Part shown: positions 1-8,546 of the stretch, piece by piece
Layout of the letters: each line of letters starts with the position of its first letter
Numbering within the stretch: the stretch's first letter is position 1
Source of the DNA: Planococcus sp. PAMC 21323
GTDB taxonomy: Bacteria > Bacillota > Bacilli > Bacillales_A > Planococcaceae
Reading direction: 5' to 3'
Assembly: GCF_000785555.1 (NCBI RefSeq)
Contig: NZ_CP009129.1
Span: forward strand, 806,001 to 870,000
DNA: 64,000 bases
Notes under the pieces: generated by a model
Told to the model about the DNA's origin: nothing
The model's input: the letters and a program-made list of their open reading frames with translations, nothing else
Database searches by the model: none
Made by a program: the position numbers and the translations under genes

Positions 1-4
1 GAAA

Positions 5-973
5 ATGTTTAAAGCAAGAATGTATATGAAACGAAACGAACCATTTTTATTTAGTTGGCATGCATATGTAGGGTACGAACTAGATTTGTTTAAAGCCTTT
101 GATCGACCTATGACAAAGTTTGATGTTGCAGATGCATTACAGCTCGACAAAGACCTATTAAATCAATGGGTCACTGTTGGTGTATCAATTGGTCATTTAA
201 AAGAAATGGACAGAAGTCGCTATAAAACTTGGAATGCATGGAAATTGCCAAAACCTAAAGGTGATAACTCATCAGGCGTGTTATTAAAGGAAATGATGGA
301 ATTACATATTCCAACATTGTTAAGCTATCCAGACATGATGCGTAAGCAAAACCGTCTTCACTACGATGAAGAAAAGCATGCACCAACGGTAGCGGAAACA
401 AGCCGATTACTTGAGGTGCTGGCATTGCCTAAAATGGCAAAACGCTTAAAGGATACACAAGCTGAAGCGGTGCTAGATATTGGGTGTGGAGAAGGGGGCT
501 ATATTAAAAAGTTAGCTGAACGATTCCCAAATACGCATTTTACTGGAATTGAAATTAGTCCTTCTGTAACAAAAGTCGCTAAAAAACTGACAAAAAACAA
601 TAGTAATATCACGATTGAAAATGCAGATCTTTGGAAATACAAACCTGATCAACCACAAGACATGGTCATGATGAATAATGTCATCCACTATATCGACCTC
701 AAAAAAAGACAAGAGCTGTTTAATGAATTGGCTAGTTGGTTAAAAACAAAAGGGAAGTTATCAATCATCACTCCTATTGCGGGAGACACGGATAGTCCGC
801 CTTTTGCAAATGTTTTTAATAGTTTTTTCTCATCATTTGATAATTTGTACCGGTTACCTGAACGTGAAGAGTTAGCAGAATGGGGAGACCGCGCAGGACT
901 AGAGTTACTAAACATCCAAACTGTCATAAAAGAAGGCGGCTGGTACGTCGTTCATTATGAAAAGAAAAGCTGA
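5..973 (+). CDS. SAM-dependent class I methyltransferase, start uncertain at window edge
   Basis: The roughly 320-residue protein has an N-terminal helical, winged-helix-like part (about residues 1-90) of the kind used for dimerisation in O-methyltransferase-like enzymes. A Rossmann methyltransferase domain follows. Motif I is visible at about residues 156-166 as VLDIGCGEGGY, the acidic end of strand beta-2 as GIEIS, and a motif IV-like NNVIHY. It should transfer a methyl group from S-adenosylmethionine to an unknown substrate in the cytoplasm. The frame is open to the left edge of the window, so the ATG used here may not be the true start. A bidirectional terminator follows. I do not recognise a specific subfamily. 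Confidence 0.75.
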   Translation: MFKARMYMKRNEPFLFSWHAYVGYELDLFKAFDRPMTKFDVADALQLDKDLLNQWVTVGVSIGHLKEMDRSRYKTWNAWKLPKPKGDNSSGVLLKEMMELHIPTLLSYPDMMRKQNRLHYDEEKHAPTVAETSRLLEVLALPKMAKRLKDTQAEAVLDIGCGEGGYIKKLAERFPNTHFTGIEISPSVTKVAKKLTKNNSNITIENADLWKYKPDQPQDMVMMNNVIHYIDLKKRQELFNELASWLKTKGKLSIITPIAGDTDSPPFANVFNSFFSSFDNLYRLPEREELAEWGDRAGLELLNIQTVIKEGGWYVVHYEKKS

Positions 974-1013
974 AACGACCGTTTTGCTGTGACAAGCATA
1001 AGGCGGTATACAA

Positions 1014-1052
1014 AAATATCCCCTGAAGGCTCAGAGCCTTTAGGGGATATTT
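1014..1052. terminator. Bidirectional intrinsic terminator
   Basis: A 19-nt arm inverted repeat with one mismatch (AAATATCCCCT...AGGGGATATTT) separates the convergent methyltransferase and yfkK-like genes. A/T runs on both sides would serve both strands. Confidence 0.85.
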
Positions 1053-1058
1053 GATGTG

Positions 1059-1280
1059 TTATTTGCGCAATGAACCAAGTTCAGTAGCGATTGCTTGCAT
1101 TTCACTTGTACTAAATTTTTCGCGAGTTGCAACCATTTTGTATAAGTCATGTAAGTCCTCATATTGAGAAGCGTTGAAATGTTCAGCTTTCATTGCATCA
1201 ACATTGACCATACGCAATTTTGCTTTTATTTCTTCAATCATAAAGCTGACATTTTCTGGAGAAGGTGTAGATAAGTCCAT
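1059..1280 (-). CDS. yfkK: UPF0435 / DUF1128 small protein, YfkK-like
   Basis: This 73-residue soluble, helical protein carries the pattern [12 protein letters not shown] near the N-terminus and [14 protein letters not shown] at the C-terminus, which I recognise as the UPF0435 (DUF1128) family. B. subtilis YfkK is the reference member and its function is unknown. The ribosome binding site (AGGCAGGAA, read on the minus strand) lies just upstream of the ATG. The gene is followed by a bidirectional terminator and sits near YtxH-like and YihY-like genes, an arrangement that recalls the yfkI-yfkH-yfkK region of B. subtilis. Confidence 0.85.
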   Translation of the reverse strand: MDLSTPSPENVSFMIEEIKAKLRMVNVDAMKAEHFNASQYEDLHDLYKMVATREKFSTSEMQAIATELGSLRK

Positions 1281-1338
1281 GATAAGTTCCTGCCTTTCAG
1301 GTGGGTATACTTTATCATTTCATTATTCAAATGCAATG

Positions 1339-2700
1339 TCAATTGCCAGCCTGTTTTGCTTCTTTTTCTTCTTTGATTTTTGCAATAATGCGTTTTGTTT
1401 CTAGAACAATGACACCTGATAAACCGAGTAGTCCGATTAAGTTAGGGAACGCCATTAATCCATTCATTACATCAGAGAAAGTCCATACAACATCAAGTGA
1501 AACCGTTGCACCCACGAATACCATCGCTACGAAAGCAACGCGGTACACAATGAGCAATGCGGGGCTCTTGAATAAATACTGGAAACATTTTTCTCCGTAA
1601 TAAGACCATCCGATAATAGTAGAAGATGCGAAGAAAATTAAACCAATTGCTACAACAAGTGGACCAGCACCACCTAAAAATTGTTCAAAAGCAGCTGTTG
1701 TTAAGGCAGCTCCTTCAAGTGATTCATCTTTATAAAGACCAGACATTACGATCGTGACACCTGTAATTGAACAGATGATGATTGTATCAAATAGAACTTG
1801 TGTCATAGAAACTAACGCCTGACGTCCAGGTAAATCAGTGATTGCAGCCGCAGCCGCGATTGGCGCAGATCCAAGTCCAGCTTCGTTGGAGAATACGCCT
1901 CGTGCGACACCGTAGCGAATAGCGGCACCAATAGCACCACCGACTGCAGCTTCACCTGTAAATGCAGCACTAAAGATTGTGCCAAACGCAGCTGGAATCA
2001 ATTCCATATTCAGAATCATAATAATAATTCCAGCGATGATGTAGAATAATGCCATGAAAGGAACGAAGAACGCAGTAACACGTCCGATACTCTTAATTCC
2101 GCCAAGTAAAACAAGGGCAGTGAAAATTGTTAGGATAATTCCAGTAATCCATGTAGGTACACTAAATGTATCACGAACAACAGATGCAACTGAGTTTGAC
2201 TGCGTCCCGTTACCAATACCAAAAGCAGCGATGGCACCAAAGATAGCAAACAATACCGCTAACCATTTTTGTTTTAGACCATGTTCAAGGTAGTACATAG
2301 GTCCGCCAGCCATTTGGCCTTTAGCATCAACTACACGATACTTAACAGCGAGAACAGCCTCCCCGTATTTAGTAGCCATCCCGAAGAATGCAGAAAACCA
2401 CATCCAGAAAATAGCACCTGGTCCACCAAGAATAACGGCTGTTGCGACACCGACAATATTACCAGTACCGACTGTTGCAGCCATCGCCGTTGAAAGTGCT
2501 TGGAAATGACTAATATCTCCTTTAGAGGTTGTGTCTGTATTTTTAGTGAAAACTAATTTTAATGCATAAGGCAATAAACGAATCTGTAGGAGACCAAGAC
2601 GAACGGTTAAGAAAATTCCTGTTCCTACTAATAAAATCAATAAAGGTGGTCCCCATACAAAACCGCTTATCGTACCCAATAATTCTTCGACCTGTGCCAT
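1339..2700 (-). CDS. Sodium:alanine/glycine symporter family (AGCS) transporter
   Basis: The 453-residue polytopic membrane protein belongs to the alanine-or-glycine:cation symporter family, which takes up small amino acids with Na+ (AlsT/DagA group; some members handle glutamine). The family signature GGPGAIFWMW is present. So are GTGNIVGVATA in an early transmembrane segment and the conserved NEAGLGSAPIAAAA stretch in the middle. I start the protein at the ATG preceded by GGGGGAG (positions 2700 down), not at an in-frame ATG 18 codons upstream that has no ribosome binding site. The C-terminal tail is charged (KIKEEKEAK). Substrate cannot be fixed from sequence. Confidence 0.9.
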   Translation of the reverse strand: MAQVEELLGTISGFVWGPPLLILLVGTGIFLTVRLGLLQIRLLPYALKLVFTKNTDTTSKGDISHFQALSTAMAATVGTGNIVGVATAVILGGPGAIFWMWFSAFFGMATKYGEAVLAVKYRVVDAKGQMAGGPMYYLEHGLKQKWLAVLFAIFGAIAAFGIGNGTQSNSVASVVRDTFSVPTWITGIILTIFTALVLLGGIKSIGRVTAFFVPFMALFYIIAGIIIMILNMELIPAAFGTIFSAAFTGEAAVGGAIGAAIRYGVARGVFSNEAGLGSAPIAAAAAITDLPGRQALVSMTQVLFDTIIICSITGVTIVMSGLYKDESLEGAALTTAAFEQFLGGAGPLVVAIGLIFFASSTIIGWSYYGEKCFQYLFKSPALLIVYRVAFVAMVFVGATVSLDVVWTFSDVMNGLMAFPNLIGLLGLSGVIVLETKRIIAKIKEEKEAKQAGN

Positions 2701-2877
2701 TATTTCTCCCCCTTTTATCGCTCCTTTTCTATCAATAAAACCTCCCGTAAACATAATATTCCGAAACTTCTTTCAGATAGTCAAGCTATTTTTATAAAAA
2801 AAGTGTTTAGTTGTCTATCGATTAGGGAAAATTCCTAACAGATGTGAAATTATTTATAAAATTGGGAGGAATTTAGA

Positions 2878-3339
2878 ATGAGTCAAAACAAATTGATGAC
2901 AGGATTATTAGTAGGAGCAGCGGTGGGAGTAATCGTCTCACTATTTGATCGCAATACAAGAAGTGATGTTATAGAGAAATCTAAAAAAGCGTCAGATAAT
3001 GCAAAATACTACGCTTCAAATAGAGAGGAATTAGTGCAAGCTTTCCAGCATCAGGCTGAAAGAGCGCAAAATTTATATTCTCGTATTTCTGAAGATGCAT
3101 CATATGTTGGAAGTAAAGTTAATGAATTAAAAGAAATGTCTCCACAAGTGAAAGAAATGGCTCTTGAAACAAAAGAGGCGTTTATGGATACAAAAGAAGC
3201 AGTTGTCGAAACGAAAGATGATGTTGTTTCAGCAGTAAAAGAAGATAACCCATCTCCAAATACCTCTTTAGGAGATAACGAAACAAATAGTTCAAACAAT
3301 CAATTTGGCGGGAATACAAATTCAGAAAATCGGTTATAG
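2878..3339 (+). CDS. YtxH-domain membrane-anchored protein
   Basis: This 153-residue protein opens with one hydrophobic segment (about residues 6-23, GLLVGAAVGVIVSLF). A long charged helical region follows, with repeated ETKEA-like heptads (about residues 60-125) that probably form a coiled coil, and then an Asn/Ser-rich low-complexity tail. This is the layout of YtxH-domain general-stress proteins; biochemical function is unknown. The ATG is preceded by GGGAGGAA. It ends 13 bases before the YihY-like gene, so the two are probably co-transcribed. Confidence 0.75.
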   Translation: MSQNKLMTGLLVGAAVGVIVSLFDRNTRSDVIEKSKKASDNAKYYASNREELVQAFQHQAERAQNLYSRISEDASYVGSKVNELKEMSPQVKEMALETKEAFMDTKEAVVETKDDVVSAVKEDNPSPNTSLGDNETNSSNNQFGGNTNSENRL

Positions 3340-3352
3340 GAAGTTTAGACCG

Positions 3353-4252
3353 ATGAAGAACGCACATCAGCAACCAACTGATAGCGAAAAACGCGCTTAT
3401 TCAACTACTTATGATGTAACGAAAGGCAGCGGGTTTATAAAAGAATTGATTCAGCGGATTAAAGACGTCGACGTGCCAGGGCTTGGAGCACAGTTGGCGT
3501 TTTTTTTCCTCTTATCAATTTTTCCGCTGCTAATTTTCTTAGTAACTTTACTGCCGTACTTAACTTTGTCCCGTGGTGAGATTTTCAGCTTTCTTGAAGA
3601 AATAATACCGGGAACAATTTATATATTAATTGAAAGCACAGTGACAGAAGTTTTAACGACACAAAATACAGGCTTGTTATCTTTTGGTGTGTTAGCTACT
3701 ATTTGGTCGGCTAGTCTCGGGATGAACGCATTGATTAAATCATTGAATCTTGCCTATAATGTTAAAGAAAACCGTCCAATTTTATTGGCCAGAATAATGT
3801 CGATTATCTTAACCTTTTTGCTGATTTTTATTTTGATTGTGGCATTGGCATTGCCAATTTTTGGAGAACAACTTGGCAGATTGATATTTTCTTTTTTAGG
3901 ATTAGAAGAAGGATTTTTATCGGTTTGGGATTCTGTACGCTTTACTATACCGGCAATTGTCATTTTTGTGGCATGCGCGATTATTTATTGGTTGGCTCCA
4001 AATGTAAAGCTTAATATATTAAGTGTACTGGTAGGGGCAGCATTTGCAGCAACTGGCTGGTTGTTGAGTTCTTATTTGTTTTCAATTTATGTTAAAAATT
4101 TCGGGAGCTTTTCAGCAACCTACGGCAGTATTGGAGGCATTATTGTGTTAATGCTTTGGTTATACGTTTCAGCGATGATTTTAATCATTGGTGGTCAGAT
4201 CAATGCAGTCATGAAAGAGCGACGGCATTTATTAAAGAAAAAAGCGACGTGA
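3353..4252 (+). CDS. yfkH: YihY/BrkB-family inner membrane protein, YfkH-like
   Basis: The 299-residue protein has about six transmembrane segments and the YihY/BrkB family hallmarks: GLGAQLAFFFLLSIFPLLIF near residue 45, WSASLGMNALIKSLN in the middle, and a C-terminal GSFSATYGSIGGIIVLMLWL segment. The family was once called ribonuclease BN in error; its real role is unknown. I start at the ATG preceded by TAGGAAG. The longer in-frame start 16 codons upstream overlaps the YtxH-like gene and lacks a site. The terminator stem overlaps the stop codon. The adjacent YtxH-like gene and nearby yfkK match the B. subtilis yfk region. Confidence 0.85.
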   Translation: MKNAHQQPTDSEKRAYSTTYDVTKGSGFIKELIQRIKDVDVPGLGAQLAFFFLLSIFPLLIFLVTLLPYLTLSRGEIFSFLEEIIPGTIYILIESTVTEVLTTQNTGLLSFGVLATIWSASLGMNALIKSLNLAYNVKENRPILLARIMSIILTFLLIFILIVALALPIFGEQLGRLIFSFLGLEEGFLSVWDSVRFTIPAIVIFVACAIIYWLAPNVKLNILSVLVGAAFAATGWLLSSYLFSIYVKNFGSFSATYGSIGGIIVLMLWLYVSAMILIIGGQINAVMKERRHLLKKKAT

Positions 4253-4278
4253 ATTGTTATTAATTCACGTCGCTTTTT
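4241..4278. terminator. Bidirectional intrinsic terminator overlapping the yfkH stop codon
   Basis: A perfect 15-bp stem (AAAGCGACGTGAATT and its complement) with T and A runs on either side separates convergent yfkH and the P-type ATPase. The left arm includes the TGA stop codon. Confidence 0.9.
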
Positions 4279-4279
4279 C

Positions 4280-6148
4280 TTATACGTTGCGGTTTAACAT
4301 GCGTAAACCGTTTAAAATAACTAAAATCGTACTGCCTTCATGGCCAATGACACCGAGTGGAAGTGTAATGGCTTGAAAAAAGTTTGAGATGATCAACAAG
4401 ACAATAACAGCAACTGAAAAAAAGATATTTTGTTTAACGATTCGCTGCATTTTTTTAGAAAGACGAATCGCGTATGCGATGCGAGACAAATCATTTTTCA
4501 TCAAAATGATATCAGCAGTCTCTAATGCGATATCATTTCCTTGTCCCATCGCAATTCCAGTAGTTGCAGTTGCGAGTGCGGGGGCATCATTTATACCGTC
4601 TCCTGTCATAGCAACGTACTCATACTTTTTCGTAAGTTTTTTCAATTCGTCGACTTTATCGGCAGGTAAACATTCTGCGATATAGTCATCTACACCGGTT
4701 TCTTTAGCTATGACTGCTGCGGTTTTGCGATTATCGCCTGTCAGCATGATGCAGTATATGCCTACATTTTTTAGGTCATCAATTATCGCTTTTGTATTGT
4801 CTCGAACTGTATCTTTTAATGCCATGGCGGCGAGTATTCCTTCACTATCTAGAACAAATGTTACAGTCTTTCCTTGATTAGCTAGCTTTTCCAATAAGTT
4901 GTCTTCAAAATCCTCTGCTAGCGATTCGCCGACAAACTTTGGTTTCCCTACCAAAAATTCTTCTTTGTTAATGATTGCTTTCAACCCATTGCCTGGCACG
5001 TCTTTAATCATCAGGTTAGGCACTGGGATTATTCCTTTAGAAACAATAAAGTCATTAATTGCTTTTGCTAGAGGATGATTTGACTGCGATTCGATTCCCG
5101 CAATTCGTGCCATAGCTAGTTGTGGATCGGCACCTTCGCGAATGACAAAGTCAGTAACTTCGGGTTTACCCCGTGTCAATGTTCCGGTTTTATCAAAAGC
5201 AATGGCTTGGACCATGCTTAGATTTTCTAAATGTATGCCACCTTTAAAAATAATTCCGTTTTTTGCACCGTTCGAAATAGCTGCGAGGGTGGCAGGCATA
5301 ATTGAAGCGACAAGAGCACAAGGAGATGATACGACTAGCAAAACAATAGCTCGGTAGAACGTTGTATTCCAATCCCAGCCAAATAAATAATGAGGTAAAA
5401 ATAACATAAGAATAAAAATGAAAATAACAACTTTTACATAACGTCCTTCGAACCGTTCGATAAATTGCTGAGAAGGTGATTTTTCGCTTTGTGCAGATTG
5501 AACCATGTCGATAATTTTTTGGAATAAGGTTTCAGTGCTAGGTTTAGTCATTTCCATAGTGATGGTACCAGATAAGTTAACCGTACCTGCAAAAAGCTCG
5601 TCTTCTTTATATTTGGAAACAGGAAGTGCCTCACCGCTAATCGCCGATTCGTCCACTGCGGTTTGACCTTTTTGCAAGATTCCATCTACAGGAACTCGTT
5701 CTCCTGGCTTTACAACAATAGAATCTCCAGTATTCAGCTCACCTAAAGAGACAAGAGCTGTTTGATTATCTTTTACGACCCATGCAGTTTCTGGTTGGAT
5801 TTTCATCAAAGACGTAATTTCATTTTTACTTTTGTTCATCGTGTATGTTTCGAGTGCGCCACTTAAAGAAAAAATGAAAATTAAAATAGCGCCTTCAGTC
5901 CAATAGCCAATAATAGAAGATCCAACAGCAGCTAAAATCATTAACATTTCGACATTTAACTGTTTATCTTCGATGGTTTTCAATATGCCGTATTTGGCTT
6001 TGGCATAGCCGCCAATTCCAAAAGCCAGAATATAAATAATGGCTGAAACAGTAGCTTGCTGCTGTAGTTCAAGAGTGAAAGCGATGATGATCAATATTCC
6101 TGATAATATGGAGGCAATTAATTCGATATGCATTTTAATAAATGACAT
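4280..6148 (-). CDS. P1B-4-type heavy-metal efflux ATPase (PfeT/CoaT-like)
   Basis: The 622-residue P-type ATPase should pump a transition metal out of the cytoplasm. The phosphorylation site FDKTGTLTRG lies at about residue 317 and GDGINDAPAL at about 514. The transmembrane metal motif is SPC (about 274-276), not the CPC of Zn/Cd/Cu pumps. The last transmembrane segment carries HEGST (603-607). SPC with HEG(G/S)T is the P1B-4 signature, found in cobalt pumps and in ferrous-iron exporters such as B. subtilis PfeT (formerly ZosA). There is no N-terminal HMA domain. PfeT is PerR-controlled in B. subtilis, but I see no clear PerR box upstream here. Confidence 0.85.
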   Translation of the reverse strand: MSFIKMHIELIASILSGILIIIAFTLELQQQATVSAIIYILAFGIGGYAKAKYGILKTIEDKQLNVEMLMILAAVGSSIIGYWTEGAILIFIFSLSGALETYTMNKSKNEITSLMKIQPETAWVVKDNQTALVSLGELNTGDSIVVKPGERVPVDGILQKGQTAVDESAISGEALPVSKYKEDELFAGTVNLSGTITMEMTKPSTETLFQKIIDMVQSAQSEKSPSQQFIERFEGRYVKVVIFIFILMLFLPHYLFGWDWNTTFYRAIVLLVVSSPCALVASIMPATLAAISNGAKNGIIFKGGIHLENLSMVQAIAFDKTGTLTRGKPEVTDFVIREGADPQLAMARIAGIESQSNHPLAKAINDFIVSKGIIPVPNLMIKDVPGNGLKAIINKEEFLVGKPKFVGESLAEDFEDNLLEKLANQGKTVTFVLDSEGILAAMALKDTVRDNTKAIIDDLKNVGIYCIMLTGDNRKTAAVIAKETGVDDYIAECLPADKVDELKKLTKKYEYVAMTGDGINDAPALATATTGIAMGQGNDIALETADIILMKNDLSRIAYAIRLSKKMQRIVKQNIFFSVAVIVLLIISNFFQAITLPLGVIGHEGSTILVILNGLRMLNRNV

Positions 6149-6300
6149 GATAGCAACCTCGCTTTCTAGAATCCGATTTAATCAGTGGAGATAAATAAAG
6201 AAGGAGTATGTGGGTAAGGGAAATTAAGAATCTATTTATTCTGTATTTTATCATATTGCTTTAAAACAATAGCGTAAGAAAGCCTAGGTTACCAATCAAA

Positions 6301-6331
6301 AGAAAAATCCGCTCCCAAAGAGAGCGGATTT
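6301..6331 (-). terminator. Intrinsic terminator of the SE1561-like gene
   Basis: A perfect 10-bp stem (AAATCCGCTC and complement) with a 7-nt loop is followed on the minus strand by a T run. Confidence 0.85.
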
Positions 6332-6336
6332 ACACA

Positions 6337-6531
6337 TTATTGATCTTCAGAAGGACGGCTTTGAAATTGTTTCATCTTATCGTCTAAATCATCAACCATT
6401 GCGATTAAGCGATCAATATCTTCTAGCTCTGTGTTTTCAGGCTCAATCGTATCTAATACTTCTAAAAACATACTTAAGCGTTGTTTCATATAAGAAACTT
6501 GCTGTTCTTTATTCGTAATGGAATTTCCCAT
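6337..6531 (-). CDS. SE1561-family small coiled protein
   Basis: This 64-residue acidic helical protein contains EQQVSYMKQRLSMFLEVLD and ends in QSRPSEDQ. It resembles the small conserved SE1561-family proteins of staphylococci and relatives, whose function is unknown. I chose the inner ATG because GAGGTGG lies 6 bases upstream of it. An upstream ATG would add 18 unlikely residues that include the ribosome binding site. It has its own terminator and is monocistronic. Confidence 0.65.
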   Translation of the reverse strand: MGNSITNKEQQVSYMKQRLSMFLEVLDTIEPENTELEDIDRLIAMVDDLDDKMKQFQSRPSEDQ

Positions 6532-6599
6532 GTGATCCACCTCATTTCGCAAGTTAATCGTAACGGAAAACAGAGATAATTTCAATAAACTATGGGTAT

Positions 6600-6811
6600 A
6601 ACGAATTATTTTACTAGTTTTACTATTTTGAATATTTACTTAATGACTAGTCTATGTTAAGTTAAAGTTAATTAAAAGAGAGGGGAGGCCGAAGGAAATC
6701 AGCGAAACCACATCACAGTATCAGGAAATTCGAAGGAGGCGGTTCGCACATTTCATCGGTACTTTAACCGAGAATGATTTTATGAAAAATAAGTTAACCG
6801 TATATAAAATG
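6600..6811. other. Intergenic stretch with purine-rich, possibly structured segment; no assigned gene
   Basis: No ATG/GTG/TTG-initiated gene fits here. Around 6680-6780 the plus strand is purine-rich with small inverted repeats (for example CGGT...ACCG at about 6758-6771), and the strand ends in a strong terminator at 6812-6862. An open plus-strand frame of 38 codons runs from an ATC at 6698 to a TAA near 6813, with GGGGAGG upstream but no normal start. It could be a small RNA, a leader or a decayed gene. Confidence 0.3.
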
Positions 6812-6862
6812 TAAAAGGCTCATCCTCAATCTGATACAGATAGGGAATGAGCCTTTTATGAT
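6812..6862. terminator. Bidirectional intrinsic terminator
   Basis: AAAAGGCTCAT...ATGAGCCTTTT arms enclose a 25-30 nt partly paired loop. It terminates osmC on the minus strand and could terminate a plus-strand transcript from the upstream gene-free stretch. Confidence 0.8.
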
Positions 6863-6864
6863 GT

Positions 6865-7245
6865 TTAACGAATTTCGTAGGTTTCAACAACTTCAATCGA
6901 ATCTTGAACAGATTGAACCATCGAGCAATTTTTGCGCGTTAGCTCTAAAATACGAGGCATTTTTTCATCTTTAATATCGCCCGTTATAATAAAATGCAAA
7001 TGTACTTTTTCTACTCGGCCAGCTTTCTCGTCATTACGGACAACTTCTTTAACTTCAATTTGAATATCCTCAAAAGACATTCTCATTTTGTCAAACACTT
7101 TTCTCATTACGCCACCACTGCAAATTGCGAGTGAAGACACCAATAATTGATAAGGTCTAAAACCGTGTTCTTCATTGCTAGAGATTTGAAGATCTCCAAA
7201 AGGCAAATGCCCAGTAAATCCATTTTCATTCATCGAAAAATTCAT
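6865..7245 (-). CDS. OsmC/Ohr-family peroxide-detoxification-type protein
   Basis: The 126-residue protein has the OsmC fold pattern, with the first redox cysteine at position 42 (AICSGGVMRK) and the second in the later helix (RKNCSMVQSVQ). Family members reduce organic hydroperoxides through this cysteine pair in the cytoplasm. The ATG is preceded by AAGGAGGCG. It is divergent from an MFS transporter, and a 10-bp inverted repeat lies between them (7271-7297), overlapping a likely promoter of this gene. Whether it belongs to the OsmC, Ohr or YhfA-like branch is not settled. Confidence 0.85.
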   Translation of the reverse strand: MNFSMNENGFTGHLPFGDLQISSNEEHGFRPYQLLVSSLAICSGGVMRKVFDKMRMSFEDIQIEVKEVVRNDEKAGRVEKVHLHFIITGDIKDEKMPRILELTRKNCSMVQSVQDSIEVVETYEIR

Positions 7246-7270
7246 CTTGTAACGCCTCCTTATGATAGAA

Positions 7271-7297
7271 TTGTATCTGAAATCTTCTCAAATACAA
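7271..7297. promoter_or_regulatory. Inverted repeat, candidate operator between osmC-like gene and MFS gene
   Basis: TTGTATCTGA and TCAAATACAA are 9/10 complementary arms 7 bases apart. On the minus strand the right arm supplies a TTGTAT -35-like element and the left arm a TACAAT -10-like element, 16 bases apart. A bound repressor would therefore occlude the osmC promoter. Regulator unknown. Confidence 0.45.
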
Positions 7298-7322
7298 AAG
7301 AACAAGCTCATAAGGAGGCACC

Positions 7323-8498
7323 ATGAAGTCTTATTTACAAAGTGCCCGTGGAAGATTTTGGATTTTGGTCGCCATCGTCTCCATTTCTGGGTTTTCGCAA
7401 GGCATGTTATTGCCGTTAATAGCGGTTATTTTTGAACAAGATGGTGTTTCGTCCGCTTTAAATGGATTAAGCGCTACAGGATTATATGTTGGTACACTAT
7501 TGATTGCGCCTTTTATGGAACCGCAATTGCGACGGTTTGGGTATAAACCCCTCATTTTAGTAGGAGGGGGAATGGTCATCCTATCCCTTTTTCTTTTTAC
7601 GTTATGGAAATCCGTATTATTTTGGTTTTTGTTGCGAATATTAATTGGCGTTGGAGATCAAGCGCTTCATTTTTCGACACAAACCTGGATTACGAGTACA
7701 TCACCTCAACACCGCTTAGGACGTAATATTGCGATTTACGGAATGTCTTTTAGCATTGGATTTGGCGCAGGACCTTTGTTTGTCCCAATGGTAGAAGTAT
7801 TCGAGGCTTTGCCATTTATCGTATCTGGAATCCTTTGTTTATTGGCATGGTCTTTAGTATTTTTAGTGAAAAATGATTTTCCTGAAGTAACTGGAGGATC
7901 TATGACGGCGCGTGGAACAATAGGGCGCTTTAAAGCAGCCATCCTCGTTGCCTGGGTCGCATTTTTACCACCATTAGCTTATGGCTTTTTAGAAGCTTCA
8001 CTTAATGCTATTTATCCCGTATATGCTCTTCGGCAGTCTATTGAAGTTGGAATGGTTTCGATTATGTTAGCCGCTTTTTCAGCAGGAGCGATTGTTACGC
8101 AATTACCACTTGGAAATTTGAGTGATCGAATCGGTCGAAAAAAAGTACTGTTATTAGCATTGACCGGCGGAGCGCTAGTTTTTGCAACAGCTAGCTTTTA
8201 TGAATCGAATGCTTGGTTAACTGTTGGATTTTTTGCAGTAGCGGGCATGTTTGTTGGTTCAACATTTTCATTGGGTATATCTTATATGGCAGATTTGATG
8301 CCAAAAGAGTTATTGCCGACAGGGAACTTGTTATGTGGAATCGGATTTAGTATTGGCAGCTTAGCAGGACCTACTATGGGTGGATTGTTTGTTCAATTCT
8401 CAGGAGGATTAAGTTTTCTGTTGCTCATTGCCGGTATTTTATTAATAATTACACTACCGATTGCCCTGAAAAATCCAGTTAAAACGAATAGTGCTTAA
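7323..8498 (+). CDS. Major facilitator superfamily transporter
   Basis: The 391-residue protein has 12 predicted transmembrane segments. An MFS loop motif between helices 2 and 3 is weak (APFMEPQLRRFGYKP), and a good copy lies in the second half (GNLSDRIGRKKVL, between helices 8 and 9). This is the architecture of drug or small-molecule exporters; B. subtilis YfkF is a plausible relative given the nearby yfk genes. GGAGGC lies just before the ATG. It diverges from the osmC-like gene with 77 bases between start codons. Substrate is unknown. Confidence 0.8.
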   Translation: MKSYLQSARGRFWILVAIVSISGFSQGMLLPLIAVIFEQDGVSSALNGLSATGLYVGTLLIAPFMEPQLRRFGYKPLILVGGGMVILSLFLFTLWKSVLFWFLLRILIGVGDQALHFSTQTWITSTSPQHRLGRNIAIYGMSFSIGFGAGPLFVPMVEVFEALPFIVSGILCLLAWSLVFLVKNDFPEVTGGSMTARGTIGRFKAAILVAWVAFLPPLAYGFLEASLNAIYPVYALRQSIEVGMVSIMLAAFSAGAIVTQLPLGNLSDRIGRKKVLLLALTGGALVFATASFYESNAWLTVGFFAVAGMFVGSTFSLGISYMADLMPKELLPTGNLLCGIGFSIGSLAGPTMGGLFVQFSGGLSFLLLIAGILLIITLPIALKNPVKTNSA

Positions 8499-8503
8499 CA
8501 AAA

Positions 8504-8546
8504 AAGCTGATGTCTAGAGGTTTACCTCTAGGCATCAGCTTTTCTT
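8504..8546. terminator. Bidirectional intrinsic terminator
   Basis: AAGCTGATGTCTAGAGG pairs with CTCTAGGCATCAGCTT (one G-U) across a 5-nt loop, between convergent MFS and rlmD-like genes. Confidence 0.9.

Noticed and set aside
6149-6260. PerR or Fur box before the P1B-4 ATPase gene
   Set aside because: No 15-bp match with fewer than about five mismatches was seen on reading the upstream sequence.
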